Of a stretch of 64,000 nucleotides of DNA, positions 25,867 through 33,655 are shown piece by piece (within the stretch, counting starts at the first letter, position 1; each line of letters begins with the position of its first letter). The stretch spans positions 1 through 64,000 of the forward strand of contig CANQFC010000005.1 in the NCBI GenBank assembly GCA_947598155.1. Direction: 5' to 3'. The notes under the pieces are model-generated. The model made no database searches. It was not told where the DNA came from and was given only the letters and a program-made list of their open reading frames with translations. This stretch comes from an uncultured Clostridia bacterium. Lineage in GTDB: Bacteria; Bacillota; Clostridia; Oscillospirales; Acutalibacteraceae. Position numbers and translations under genes: made by a program.

Positions 25867-26605
25867 TATTTTACTGTCGGAGGGGGAGCATATTGAGGAT
25901 TTGGGCGAGGGCGTTCATCTCCTTGTGTCGAAATCGCACACCTTCGGAACCGACGCACTGTTGTTGAACAGCTTCGCGTATGTAAAGGCGGGCGATAAGG
26001 CGTTTGACCTCGGCACGGGGTGCGGAATAATACCATTTTTGTGGCTGAGAGATAAAAAGGCGCAAAAATACAGAGGCGCCGCAGAAATACAGAGCAATGC
26101 CTGCATACAGTTCAAAAAATCCCAAAAGATGAATAACGATGATTCGATAAAATTGTTTGAGGGCGATTTAAAGGACAAAAATTTGATTACTCAGCGCGAA
26201 TATTTTGACGTCGTGACTATGAACCCGCCTTATAAAGCCGAAAATTCAGGTATAAAAAACGGCGACGAAAGCGCGAAACTCGCGCGTCACGAAATCGCCT
26301 GCAATATTGACGATATAACCGAATGCGCGGCAAGAATTTTGCGGTTCGGCGGCAGGCTCTGCATATGCCATCGTCCCGAAAGATTGTCGGACGCAATTTT
26401 TTCAATGAAAAAGAACGGGATTGAACCCAAAAGGATGCGCTTTGTCCAAAAAAACGGCGAATCGGCTCCGTGGCTTGTGCTGATTGACGGGCGAAAGGGC
26501 GGCGCGTCGGGGCTGCGCGTGGAAAAACCGCTCTTGATGCAGACCTCTTTGGGCGAACCGACAGACGAAATTTTGAAAATTACAGAAAAATACCGAAAGA
26601 TATAG
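25856..26605 (+). CDS. TrmN6-type tRNA(Val) adenine-N6 methyltransferase (YfiC family)
   Basis: SAM-dependent N6-adenine methyltransferase. The SAM loop is 'DLGTGCGIIPF' near residue 50 and the catalytic motif IV is 'TMNPPYK' near 120. The N-terminal 'SKSHTFGTDALLLNSF' is typical of the YfiC/TrmN6 group, which methylates A37 of tRNA1(Val) in E. coli. At 249 residues it is full length. It lies directly before rsmI, a common Firmicute arrangement, and a tRNA-Val(TAC) gene occurs in this window. Confidence 0.87.
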   Translation: MLTDILLSEGEHIEDLGEGVHLLVSKSHTFGTDALLLNSFAYVKAGDKAFDLGTGCGIIPFLWLRDKKAQKYRGAAEIQSNACIQFKKSQKMNNDDSIKLFEGDLKDKNLITQREYFDVVTMNPPYKAENSGIKNGDESAKLARHEIACNIDDITECAARILRFGGRLCICHRPERLSDAIFSMKKNGIEPKRMRFVQKNGESAPWLVLIDGRKGGASGLRVEKPLLMQTSLGEPTDEILKITEKYRKI

Positions 26606-26672
26606 TAAAAACGAAAGGAACGGTCGGTGCAAAAGAACCTTTAAGCTCTGCTTGCACGGCGCGGCAGATGAA

Positions 26673-27494
26673 ATGTCAGGAAAGCTTTATGTTGTGGGCA
26701 CTCCGATAGGCAATCTCTCCGATATTTCCCCAAGGGGAGTCAAAACGCTCGGAGAAGTTGATTTTATTGCGGCGGAGGACACCCGTGTTACGGCGAAATT
26801 ACTCAATCATTTTGACATAAAAAAACCGCTTGTCAGCTACTATGAGCACAACAAGCGTGAAAAGGGCGCGGTTATAACCGGCCGAATACTGTCAGGCGAA
26901 AACTGCGCGATAGTGACGGACGCCGGTATGCCGTGTATCTCAGACCCCGGAGAGGACTTGATACGCGACTGTTTGAATCTCGGTATTCCCGTTGAGTCCG
27001 TGCCGGGACCTACTGCGTTTGCCACCGCCCTTGCGATAAGCGGAATGGAAACGGGCAGATTTACGTTTGAAGGGTTTTTAAGCGTGAATAAGCCGAGCAG
27101 AAAAGAGCGTCTTGAAGAGCTTAAAGACGAAAAACGCACTATGGTTTTTTACGAGGCTCCCCACAAACTGCGAAATACTTTAAAGGATTTATACTCATAT
27201 TTCGGCGACCGTGAAATCGCGATAGTAAAAGAGCTTACGAAAATTCACGAAACAGTTTTAAGGACGACTCTTAAAGGCGCCGTCGAATATTTTGAAACTG
27301 AAATTCCCAAAGGCGAATACGTTTTAATCGTAAAAGGAAAATCGGAAACGGAAAAACGGCCCGTCACTTTAGAGCAGGCCGTTGAGAATGCGAAAGAGCT
27401 CATTAAAAAGGGCGCAAGCGTAAACGAGGCGGCTAAAACAACCGCGGCCGAAACGGGGCTTAAAAAAAGCGATATTTACAAATCACTTCTCTGA
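26673..27494 (+). CDS. rsmI: 16S rRNA cytidine-1402 2'-O-methyltransferase
   Basis: Ribose methylation of C1402 in the ribosomal P site. It has a tetrapyrrole-methylase fold, with 'LYVVGTPIGNLSDISPR' at the N-terminus, 'AAEDTRVT', 'DAGMPCISDPGE' and 'VPGPTAFATALAISG' as signatures, plus a short C-terminal helical domain. ATG 26673 is preferred over the track's TTG at 26652, because conserved sequence starts three residues later. The local ribosome binding site is weak. Its last 12 bases overlap the 3' end of the convergent XRE gene, with no terminator between. Confidence 0.93.
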   Translation: MSGKLYVVGTPIGNLSDISPRGVKTLGEVDFIAAEDTRVTAKLLNHFDIKKPLVSYYEHNKREKGAVITGRILSGENCAIVTDAGMPCISDPGEDLIRDCLNLGIPVESVPGPTAFATALAISGMETGRFTFEGFLSVNKPSRKERLEELKDEKRTMVFYEAPHKLRNTLKDLYSYFGDREIAIVKELTKIHETVLRTTLKGAVEYFETEIPKGEYVLIVKGKSETEKRPVTLEQAVENAKELIKKGASVNEAAKTTAAETGLKKSDIYKSLL

Positions 27495-28097
27495 CGGTTT
27501 AAAAGCCCGTTCATATTGGCGTTTAATTATCTGTACCGCCTCCTTGGAAACAGTTTCAACGCATACGGGCAGTCTGTCGTTCTTTTTATGCTTTTGAGGT
27601 TCCTTGACCGTAATGGTTGAGAGGATTGAGTCAATAGTACCCGAGGACAGAAAAGAGCCCATTTCAAGAGTCGCGTATTCGTTTGAGGGCATTATTCCCA
27701 AAGACACCGCGCGCAGATACAGCGCGTAGACCGTAAGAATGTAAATAGCGCGGCATTTGTCGCCGTGGGCGTTTCCGACATTTCCCATTCGCTCGTAAAT
27801 TACGGCGGCGGCCCGTAAAACCGTATTCGTTTTTATTTCCGAATCCTGAGGTATATCGGTGAGGTCAAAGCCTGAGTCCGGCGAAATTCTTGTTTCGGAC
27901 AAGCCAAGTAAATAGTCTGTGCTCACATCATAAAAAACAGACGCTTTACACAGAAAGTCAAGTCCGCATTCACGTATTCCCTTTTCATAGTGTGAAAGAA
28001 GAGCCTGTGAAACCCCGAGAGATTCCGCGGCCTCCTTTTGGCTCAGTTCTTTTTCCTTGCGGAGCTTTACAAGCCTTTGTGAAATTGACGCGCTCAT
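27483..28097 (-). CDS. XRE-family helix-turn-helix transcriptional regulator
   Basis: Residues about 8-62 form a Cro/CI-type HTH ('RLVKLRKEKELSQKEAAESLGVSQALLSHYEKG' region, then 'DYLLGLSE'). The remaining 140 residues are helical with no domain I recognise and may sense a ligand or mediate dimerisation. It is divergent from the phosphatase-uxuA gene set, and an inverted repeat TATACGC/GCGTATA lies between them, so autoregulation or control of the neighbouring operon is possible. Confidence 0.85.
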   Translation of the reverse strand: MSASISQRLVKLRKEKELSQKEAAESLGVSQALLSHYEKGIRECGLDFLCKASVFYDVSTDYLLGLSETRISPDSGFDLTDIPQDSEIKTNTVLRAAAVIYERMGNVGNAHGDKCRAIYILTVYALYLRAVSLGIMPSNEYATLEMGSFLSSGTIDSILSTITVKEPQKHKKNDRLPVCVETVSKEAVQIIKRQYERAFKPSEK

Positions 28098-28120
28098 TTT
28101 ACTTCACCTCATCTAAAAAA

Positions 28121-28147
28121 TATACGCTTAAATCTACTGCGCGTATA
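28121..28147. promoter_or_regulatory. Candidate operator: inverted repeat TATACGC-N13-GCGTATA
   Basis: A perfect 7-base inverted repeat in the 115-base divergent interval between the XRE regulator and the phosphatase gene, 24 bases from the regulator start codon. Binding by the XRE protein is inferred from position only. Confidence 0.4.
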
Positions 28148-28212
28148 AAATTATATATTTTATTTTACAAATTGTATATTGATTTAATTGATAAATTAAC
28201 GGGAGTATTTTT

Positions 28213-28932
28213 ATGCAGACGTACCAAATCCATTTAATAAGACACGCCCTTACAAAAGGGAACTTAGAGGGAAAATATATCGGTCACACTGACGAGCCGA
28301 TATGCGAAGAAGGTATGAAACAGCTTGAGGCTACAATAAAAGATTTCGGTCCGTATCCGCAGGTCGACGCCGTATTTTCAAGCCCTCTTAAAAGGTGTAC
28401 GGAAACGGCGAAAAAGATTTATCCCGAAAAAGAGCCGATTATTATGAACGATTTAATCGAATACGATTTCGGTGAATTTGAGAATAAAACGGCGGAAGAG
28501 CTTAGTAACGATGATGATTTTGCCGAATGGCTTGCCGGTACAAATCCCAATAAGGCCGCCCCTTTCGGAGACAGTCAGGTGCGGTTTAATTACAGAGTGT
28601 GCAGTTGTTTTGAAAAAATAGTTGACAGTATTTTGCGCTCAGGCGCCAAAAATGTCGCGATTATTACACACGGCGGTGTTATAATGTCAATAATGCAGAC
28701 ATATGCTCTGCCGCAGGCGCCAATGCACGAATGGCTGACCCCCAACTGCTGCGGATATACCGTGCGGGTTGACCCGTCAATCTGGACGCGCGGAATGAAA
28801 GTTGAGGCCGTTTCCGAATGCCCCGTTCCGCCAAAAGAATTTGAGCACGAGCTCTGGGACGTTTACGACCCTGAAAAAGATGAATATGACGTTGCCTATT
28901 GGGAAAACGACGCAAATTTTCCCGAAGAGTAA
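28213..28932 (+). CDS. Histidine phosphatase (phosphoglycerate-mutase-like) family protein
   Basis: The phosphohistidine motif is 'IHLIRHALTKGN' at the N-terminus, the second catalytic arginine is in 'SSPLKRCTETA', the acid is in 'IEYDFGEFE', and the second His is in 'IITHGGVIMS'. It resembles broad-specificity phosphatases such as CobC/PhoE rather than glycolytic mutase. The C-terminal tail of about 45 acidic residues ('YDPEKDEYDVAYWE') is unusual. It sits 36 bases before uxuA, so a sugar-phosphate housekeeping role in that operon is plausible. Confidence 0.85.
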   Translation: MQTYQIHLIRHALTKGNLEGKYIGHTDEPICEEGMKQLEATIKDFGPYPQVDAVFSSPLKRCTETAKKIYPEKEPIIMNDLIEYDFGEFENKTAEELSNDDDFAEWLAGTNPNKAAPFGDSQVRFNYRVCSCFEKIVDSILRSGAKNVAIITHGGVIMSIMQTYALPQAPMHEWLTPNCCGYTVRVDPSIWTRGMKVEAVSECPVPPKEFEHELWDVYDPEKDEYDVAYWENDANFPEE

Positions 28933-28967
28933 ATAAAAACGCAATAAATTTATGAGGAGGAAAACAG

Positions 28968-30038
28968 ATGCAAATGACTTTTCGATGGTTCGGCTCCGAT
29001 AAAGATACCGTAACCTTAGAGCAGATTAAACAAATTCCCAACGTTGCGGGCGTTGTCCCCGCTTTGCATTATCTTCCGGCAGGCGAAACCTGGAGCGAGG
29101 AAGACGTTTTCAAAATGAAAAGAGAAATTGAAAGCGCCGGTCTTACAATGGAGTGCATTGAGAGCGTTAATGTCCATGAGGACATTAAAATCGGTCTGCC
29201 GACGCGGGAGAAATATATTGAAAATTACAAAACGAGCATAAGAAATCTCGCAAAAGCGGGCGTTAAGGTGATATGCTATAACTTTATGCCGGTTTTTGAC
29301 TGGACAAGAACAGACCTCGCCATGGATATGGGCGACGGCGCTACCTGCCTTTCTTATGACGGGGTTCAGATTGAGGGCAAAAGCCCCGAGGATATGTTCA
29401 AGGAGATTGACGACAATTCAAACGGTTACGCAATGCCGGGCTGGGAAACCGAAAGAATGCCCGAAATCAAGGAATTATTTGAAAAATACAAGAATGTTAC
29501 GGCGGACGACCTTTGGAACAATCTTAAATATTTTCTTGAGAGCATAATGCCTGTTTGCGAGGAATGCGACGTCAAAATGGCGATACACCCCGATGATCCG
29601 CCATGGGACATTTTCGGACTTCCGAGAATTATCAAAGACAGGGACAGCCTAAAAAAACTGCTTGATATGGTGCCGTCAAAGTATAACGGACTAACTTTTT
29701 GTACGGGTTCGCTGGGCGCAAGCAGTAAAAACGACCTGCCCTCTATGATTAGGGAGTTCGGCGACAGAATTTATTTTGCTCACTTAAGAAATGTCAAGGT
29801 TATTGACAATCACTTTAACGAAACGGCGCATGAGAGCAATACAGGCTCGCTTGATATGTATGAAATCGTAAAGGCTTTGCAGGACGTAGGCTTTGACGGC
29901 TACATTCGCCCCGACCACGGCAGAATGATTTGGGGAGAGGTTGCGCGCCCCGGATACGGTCTTTTTGACAGAGCTTTGGGCGTAGCTTACATTAACGGGC
30001 TTTGGGAGGCCGTAAAGAAAGGCAGGGAGAGAAAATAA
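28968..30038 (+). CDS. uxuA: Mannonate dehydratase
   Basis: Converts D-mannonate to 2-keto-3-deoxy-D-gluconate in hexuronate catabolism, as a metal-dependent TIM barrel. Signatures are 'MTFRWFGSDKDTV' at the N-terminus, 'VICYNFMPVFDWTRTDL', 'MAIHPDDPPWDIFGLPRI' (metal-binding His) and 'YIRPDHGRMIWGE' near the C-terminus. At 356 residues it is full length. A strong AGGAGG precedes the ATG. The mannonate oxidoreductase gene starts two bases after its stop. Confidence 0.95.
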   Translation: MQMTFRWFGSDKDTVTLEQIKQIPNVAGVVPALHYLPAGETWSEEDVFKMKREIESAGLTMECIESVNVHEDIKIGLPTREKYIENYKTSIRNLAKAGVKVICYNFMPVFDWTRTDLAMDMGDGATCLSYDGVQIEGKSPEDMFKEIDDNSNGYAMPGWETERMPEIKELFEKYKNVTADDLWNNLKYFLESIMPVCEECDVKMAIHPDDPPWDIFGLPRIIKDRDSLKKLLDMVPSKYNGLTFCTGSLGASSKNDLPSMIREFGDRIYFAHLRNVKVIDNHFNETAHESNTGSLDMYEIVKALQDVGFDGYIRPDHGRMIWGEVARPGYGLFDRALGVAYINGLWEAVKKGRERK

Positions 30039-30039
30039 T

Positions 30040-30900
30040 ATGAAATACAATATGGTACACGAAAATCTTAAAGGCAGAGTGGCGGTAGTAACCGGCGGCG
30101 GCGGAGTTCTTTGCGCGGGCTTTGCAAAAACGCTCGCTAAGCAGGGCGTTAAGGTAGCTGTTCTTGATTTGAATGAAGAGGCGGCAAAAAAGGTCGCCGA
30201 TGAAATAACTGCGGAGGGAGGCACCGCCATAGCGGTCGGCTGTAACGTGCTTGAACCTGAGAGTATGCAAAAGGCAAGGGAAACCGTCAACAAAACCTTA
30301 GGCACCTGCGACATACTTTTAAACGGAGCCGGCGGCAACAATCCCAAGGGCACGACAACAAAAGAAACGCTTGAAAAAATTGACCTTGCCGAAAAGGACG
30401 AGAGCGTTAAAACATTTTTTGACCTTGACCCTCAGGGCATTTCGTTTGTATTCAACCTTAACTTCCTCGGAACGCTTATACCCACGCAGGTTTTTGCGGC
30501 GGATATGGCTAACAAGGAAAACGGCTGTATAGTAATGATAACGTCAATGAACGCGTACCGTCCGCTCACAAAAATCCCGGCATATTCGGCGGCAAAGGCG
30601 GCGGTTAAGAATTTTACCGAGTTTATGGCGGTTCACTTTGCCGAGGTTGGAATCCGCGTAAATGCAATCGCTCCCGGATTTTTCTCGACCAATCAAAATA
30701 AGACGCTTCTTTGGAATGAAGACGGCACTCCTACCCCAAGAACAGGCAAAATACTTGCGGCAACGCCGATGAAAAGATTCGGCGTGCCCGAAGAGCTTTC
30801 AGGCGCTCTGCTGTTTCTGTGCGACGAAACCTATTCCGGATTCATAACGGGAACAAGTATTTGCGTCGACGGCGGTTTTTCGGCATATTCGGGCGTATAA
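30040..30900 (+). CDS. Short-chain dehydrogenase, D-mannonate oxidoreductase (YjmF/UxuB-like)
   Basis: NAD(H)-dependent reduction of fructuronate to D-mannonate. The Rossmann motif is 'VVTGGGGVLCAGFAK'. The catalytic set is Ser in 'MITSMNAY' and Tyr/Lys in 'YSAAKAAVKNF', followed by 'NAIAPGFF'. The C-terminus 'FITGTSICVDGGFSAYSGV' is typical. Being directly after uxuA supports the assignment, since B. subtilis uses the SDR-type YjmF for this step. The TAA stop overlaps the first bases of repeat R7 ('GTATAAC'). Confidence 0.87.
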   Translation: MKYNMVHENLKGRVAVVTGGGGVLCAGFAKTLAKQGVKVAVLDLNEEAAKKVADEITAEGGTAIAVGCNVLEPESMQKARETVNKTLGTCDILLNGAGGNNPKGTTTKETLEKIDLAEKDESVKTFFDLDPQGISFVFNLNFLGTLIPTQVFAADMANKENGCIVMITSMNAYRPLTKIPAYSAAKAAVKNFTEFMAVHFAEVGIRVNAIAPGFFSTNQNKTLLWNEDGTPTPRTGKILAATPMKRFGVPEELSGALLFLCDETYSGFITGTSICVDGGFSAYSGV

Positions 30901-31043
30901 CGGAAGGCAAGAGATGTTCTTAGTCTTCATAGGCGGCGGGTTCCGCTTTCGGAATCAGCGGGGATTTGGTCTTAACAAATTTCTCAGCGCGGTTTACACT
31001 GCGCCTTGCCGCGCCGCTTGACGGTGCAGACCCCTTTATTGAA
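30897..31043 (+). repeat. Dispersed border repeat, full-length copy R7
   Basis: In the same order as R6: TATAAC, AGGCAAG, GGCGGGTTCCG, TTCGGAATCAGCGGGG, ATTTGGTCTTA, CTCAGCGCGGTTTAC, GCGCCTTGCCGCGCCGCTTG, GCAGACCCCTTTATTGAA. The left hairpin arm is degenerate. It separates the SDR gene from the small membrane gene. Confidence 0.85.
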
Positions 31044-31062
31044 CGGAAGGATGTGAGTCTAT

Positions 31063-31257
31063 ATGAAATATTTATTTGCGGCGCTTTTGGCTTTCGCGGC
31101 GGGGCTTATTCTTGCGATATATTCGTCCTTAAAATACTTAAAGGCTAAAAAGGAAACAGGCGGCGAACCGCCGATTAAACCCCACGCAATAAGATTCGGT
31201 ATAGTATTTTTGCTTTTTATAATAGCGCAGGTTCTTCTGATAATATATAGGCATTAA
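31063..31257 (+). CDS. Small two-helix membrane protein, unknown function
   Basis: 64 residues with two predicted membrane helices ('LFAALLAFAAGLILAIYSSL' and 'FGIVFLLFIIAQVLLIIY') joined by a charged loop ('KAKKETGGEPPIKPH'). A GGAAGG lies 14 bases upstream, partly overlapping the end of repeat R7, so spacing is not ideal. It sits between uxuA-SDR and the KDG kinase on the same strand. Codon use is like its neighbours, which supports real coding. No family is recognised. Confidence 0.6.
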   Translation: MKYLFAALLAFAAGLILAIYSSLKYLKAKKETGGEPPIKPHAIRFGIVFLLFIIAQVLLIIYRH

Positions 31258-31338
31258 GCAAATTTTTTACATAAATCTCAGGAAAGGAGAGGTGCGTCCG
31301 CGTAAATTTATTTGCCCGGCGTATCTGTGTATAAATCA

Positions 31339-32436
31339 ATGGACTTAAAATTAAGAAATAAAAACGAGTGCGCGTTTGATATGATTTCACTCGGCGAAAT
31401 AATGCTTCGCCTTGACCCTGGCGACGGCAGAATAAAAACCGCCCGTTCCTTTAGAGCGTGGGAAGGCGGCGGCGAGTACAATGTTGCGAGGGGCCTTAGG
31501 CGCTGTTTCGGGCTTAAAACCGCCGCGGTTACAGCGCTTGCCGATAATGAAGTGGGCAGGCTTGTTGAGGACTTTATGCTTCAGGGCGGCGTTGACACTT
31601 CGCTTATTAAATGGGTCAAATATGACGGAATCGGCAGAACCGTCCGCAACGGCCTTAACTTTACCGAAAGAGGCTACGGAATAAGGGGCGCAGTCGGGGT
31701 ATCCGACAGGGGAAACACCGCCGTTTCACAGCTTAAATCGGGCGATATTGACTGGGATTATATCTTCGGTACTTTGGGCGTTCGCTGGCTGCACACGGGC
31801 GGAATTTTTGCCGCTCTTTCCGAAACGACCTCGCAGGTAGTTATTGACGCCGTTAAAGCCGCCAAAAAGTACGGTACGGTCGTATCCTATGACCTTAATT
31901 ACCGTCCCTCGCTTTGGAACGACATCGGCGGCAAGGCAAAGGCGCAGGAGGTCAACAAAGAAATCGCAAAGTACATTGACGTTATGATAGGCAACGAGGA
32001 GGACTTCACGGCATGCCTCGGCTTTGAAATCGAGGGCAACGACGAAAACCTTAAATCCCTTAATATTGAGGGCTACAAAAAGATGCTCGGCGAGGTTTGC
32101 AGGGCTTATCCCAATTTCAAGGTTATCGCAACAACATTGCGTACCGTTAAAACGGCTACGGTAAACGACTGGAGCGCCATCTGCTATGCGGACGGCAGAG
32201 TTTACAACGGGCTTTCACTGCCCGGGCTTGAAATTTACGACCGCGTAGGCGGCGGCGACAGCTTTGCATCGGGGCTTATTTACGGGCTTATCACGACGGG
32301 CGACCCGCAGACTGCCGTAAATTACGGCGTGGCTCACGGCGCTCTTGCGATGACAACTCCGGGCGACACCTCAATGGCCTCTCTTAAAGAGGTTGAAAAG
32401 ATAGTTTCCGGCGCAGGCGCAAGGGTTGACAGATAA
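31339..32436 (+). CDS. kdgK: 2-keto-3-deoxygluconate kinase (PfkB family)
   Basis: Phosphorylates KDG to KDPG, the step between UxuA and the KDPG aldolase here. PfkB features are 'FDMISLGEIMLRLDPGDG' at the N-terminus, 'GGEYNVARGLRRCFG' (substrate and first signature) and 'DRVGGGDSFASGLIYG' (second signature with catalytic Asp). ATG 31339 is chosen over the track's TTG. A very strong AAAGGAGAGG 46 bases upstream would instead serve a short GTG-initiated leader frame that ends by overlapping this ATG. The long insert 'EDFTACLGFEIEGNDENLKSLN' is seen in clostridial KdgK-like kinases. Specificity is inferred from context. Confidence 0.88.
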   Translation: MDLKLRNKNECAFDMISLGEIMLRLDPGDGRIKTARSFRAWEGGGEYNVARGLRRCFGLKTAAVTALADNEVGRLVEDFMLQGGVDTSLIKWVKYDGIGRTVRNGLNFTERGYGIRGAVGVSDRGNTAVSQLKSGDIDWDYIFGTLGVRWLHTGGIFAALSETTSQVVIDAVKAAKKYGTVVSYDLNYRPSLWNDIGGKAKAQEVNKEIAKYIDVMIGNEEDFTACLGFEIEGNDENLKSLNIEGYKKMLGEVCRAYPNFKVIATTLRTVKTATVNDWSAICYADGRVYNGLSLPGLEIYDRVGGGDSFASGLIYGLITTGDPQTAVNYGVAHGALAMTTPGDTSMASLKEVEKIVSGAGARVDR

Positions 32437-32466
32437 AATATTATTTTCGTTTAGGAGATATACAAA

Positions 32467-32919
32467 ATGGACGGCATACACAAGCTCGACCCCTCCGATT
32501 TTAAAAAATGCTCCGAGATTTGGGATATGAAAAAGCAAAGGGAGCTTGCAAAACAGTTTTACGGAGAAATCGTCAGCGGCGTGCGTGAAACGTTCGTACT
32601 TGAACGCGGCGGAAAATTCATCGGTGAAATAAGCGTTGTTTATGAAAACGGCGACGCGGACTATACCATTCCCTTAAAACGTGTGTATTTTTCAAGACTT
32701 ATCGTTAAAAAGGAGCTTAGGCGTCAGGGCATCGGCGAAAGGCTATGCGAATATTTGATAAAATATGTGACGGAGAAGGGCTATAACGAGATGTCAATCG
32801 GCGTGGACACCGACAATTTCCCTGCGATATGCCTTTATCAAAAAATGGGCTTTGACAAAATTATTTTCGTCGGCGAGGACGGCGGCGGTAAATATTTTAA
32901 ACTGTTAAAAACAATCTGA
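32467..32919 (+). CDS. GNAT-family N-acetyltransferase
   Basis: 150-residue GCN5-related acetyltransferase. The acetyl-CoA loop is 'LRRQGIGERLCEYLI' near residue 85, and the downstream 'VDTDNFPAICLYQKMGF' is typical. AGGAGA precedes the ATG. It lies within the kdgK-eda operon, but no acceptor can be named. Confidence 0.87.
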   Translation: MDGIHKLDPSDFKKCSEIWDMKKQRELAKQFYGEIVSGVRETFVLERGGKFIGEISVVYENGDADYTIPLKRVYFSRLIVKKELRRQGIGERLCEYLIKYVTEKGYNEMSIGVDTDNFPAICLYQKMGFDKIIFVGEDGGGKYFKLLKTI

Positions 32920-32936
32920 TTTTGGAGATGTATAAA

Positions 32937-33593
32937 ATGGACAAAGAAAAAATTATTACAAAAATTCAGGACTGCGGTATAGTAGCGGTCGTAAGGGCTG
33001 AATCCGTAGATAAGGCGATACGCATTACGGACGCCTGCATTGAGGGCGGCGTTGCCGCTATTGAGCTCACGTTCACAGTTCCCCACGCAGACAAGGTTAT
33101 TGAGGAGCTCGCCAAACGCTATACCCCCGAGCAGATAATTCTCGGCGCGGGCACGGTGCTTGACGCGCCTACCGCAAGAATAGCTATGCTTTCGGGCGCT
33201 CAATACATTGTAAGCCCCGCTCTTGACCTTGACACGCTTCATATTTGCAACCGTTACAGAGTTCCCATGATGCCCGGTATTATGACCGTAACCGAGGGTC
33301 TTACCGCTATGGAGAACGGCGCAGATATTTTAAAGGTGTTCCCGGCGGACCTCTTTGGGCCTAAGATAATCAAGGACATCAGGGGGCCGATACCTTACGC
33401 AAAAATTATGCCCACAGGCGGCGTAGACGCCGACAATGTAGGCGAATGGATAAAGGCGGGCGCAGTTGCGGTAGGCGCGGGTTCATCACTTACGGCAGGC
33501 GCAAAAACAGGCGATTACAAAAAAATTACCGAAACGGGCAAACGCTTTATCGAAAATATTAAGCTCGCGAGAGCTGAATTAGCGGGAAAATAA
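32937..33593 (+). CDS. eda: KDPG/KHG aldolase (2-keto-3-deoxy-6-phosphogluconate aldolase)
   Basis: Cleaves KDPG to pyruvate and glyceraldehyde-3-phosphate, finishing the hexuronate branch. It is a class I aldolase with the Schiff-base lysine in 'DILKVFPADLFGPKII' near residue 130, the active-site 'VVRAES' near the N-terminus and 'IELTFTVPHA'. ATG 32937 follows GGAGATG by about five bases; the track's TTG lies inside that site. About 219 residues is the usual size. Confidence 0.94.
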   Translation: MDKEKIITKIQDCGIVAVVRAESVDKAIRITDACIEGGVAAIELTFTVPHADKVIEELAKRYTPEQIILGAGTVLDAPTARIAMLSGAQYIVSPALDLDTLHICNRYRVPMMPGIMTVTEGLTAMENGADILKVFPADLFGPKIIKDIRGPIPYAKIMPTGGVDADNVGEWIKAGAVAVGAGSSLTAGAKTGDYKKITETGKRFIENIKLARAELAGK

Positions 33594-33655
33594 TGACAGC
33601 GTTTACTGCGTAATTATCTTAGCGCATAACTTTACGGAAGGGCAAGCTTAAATAT

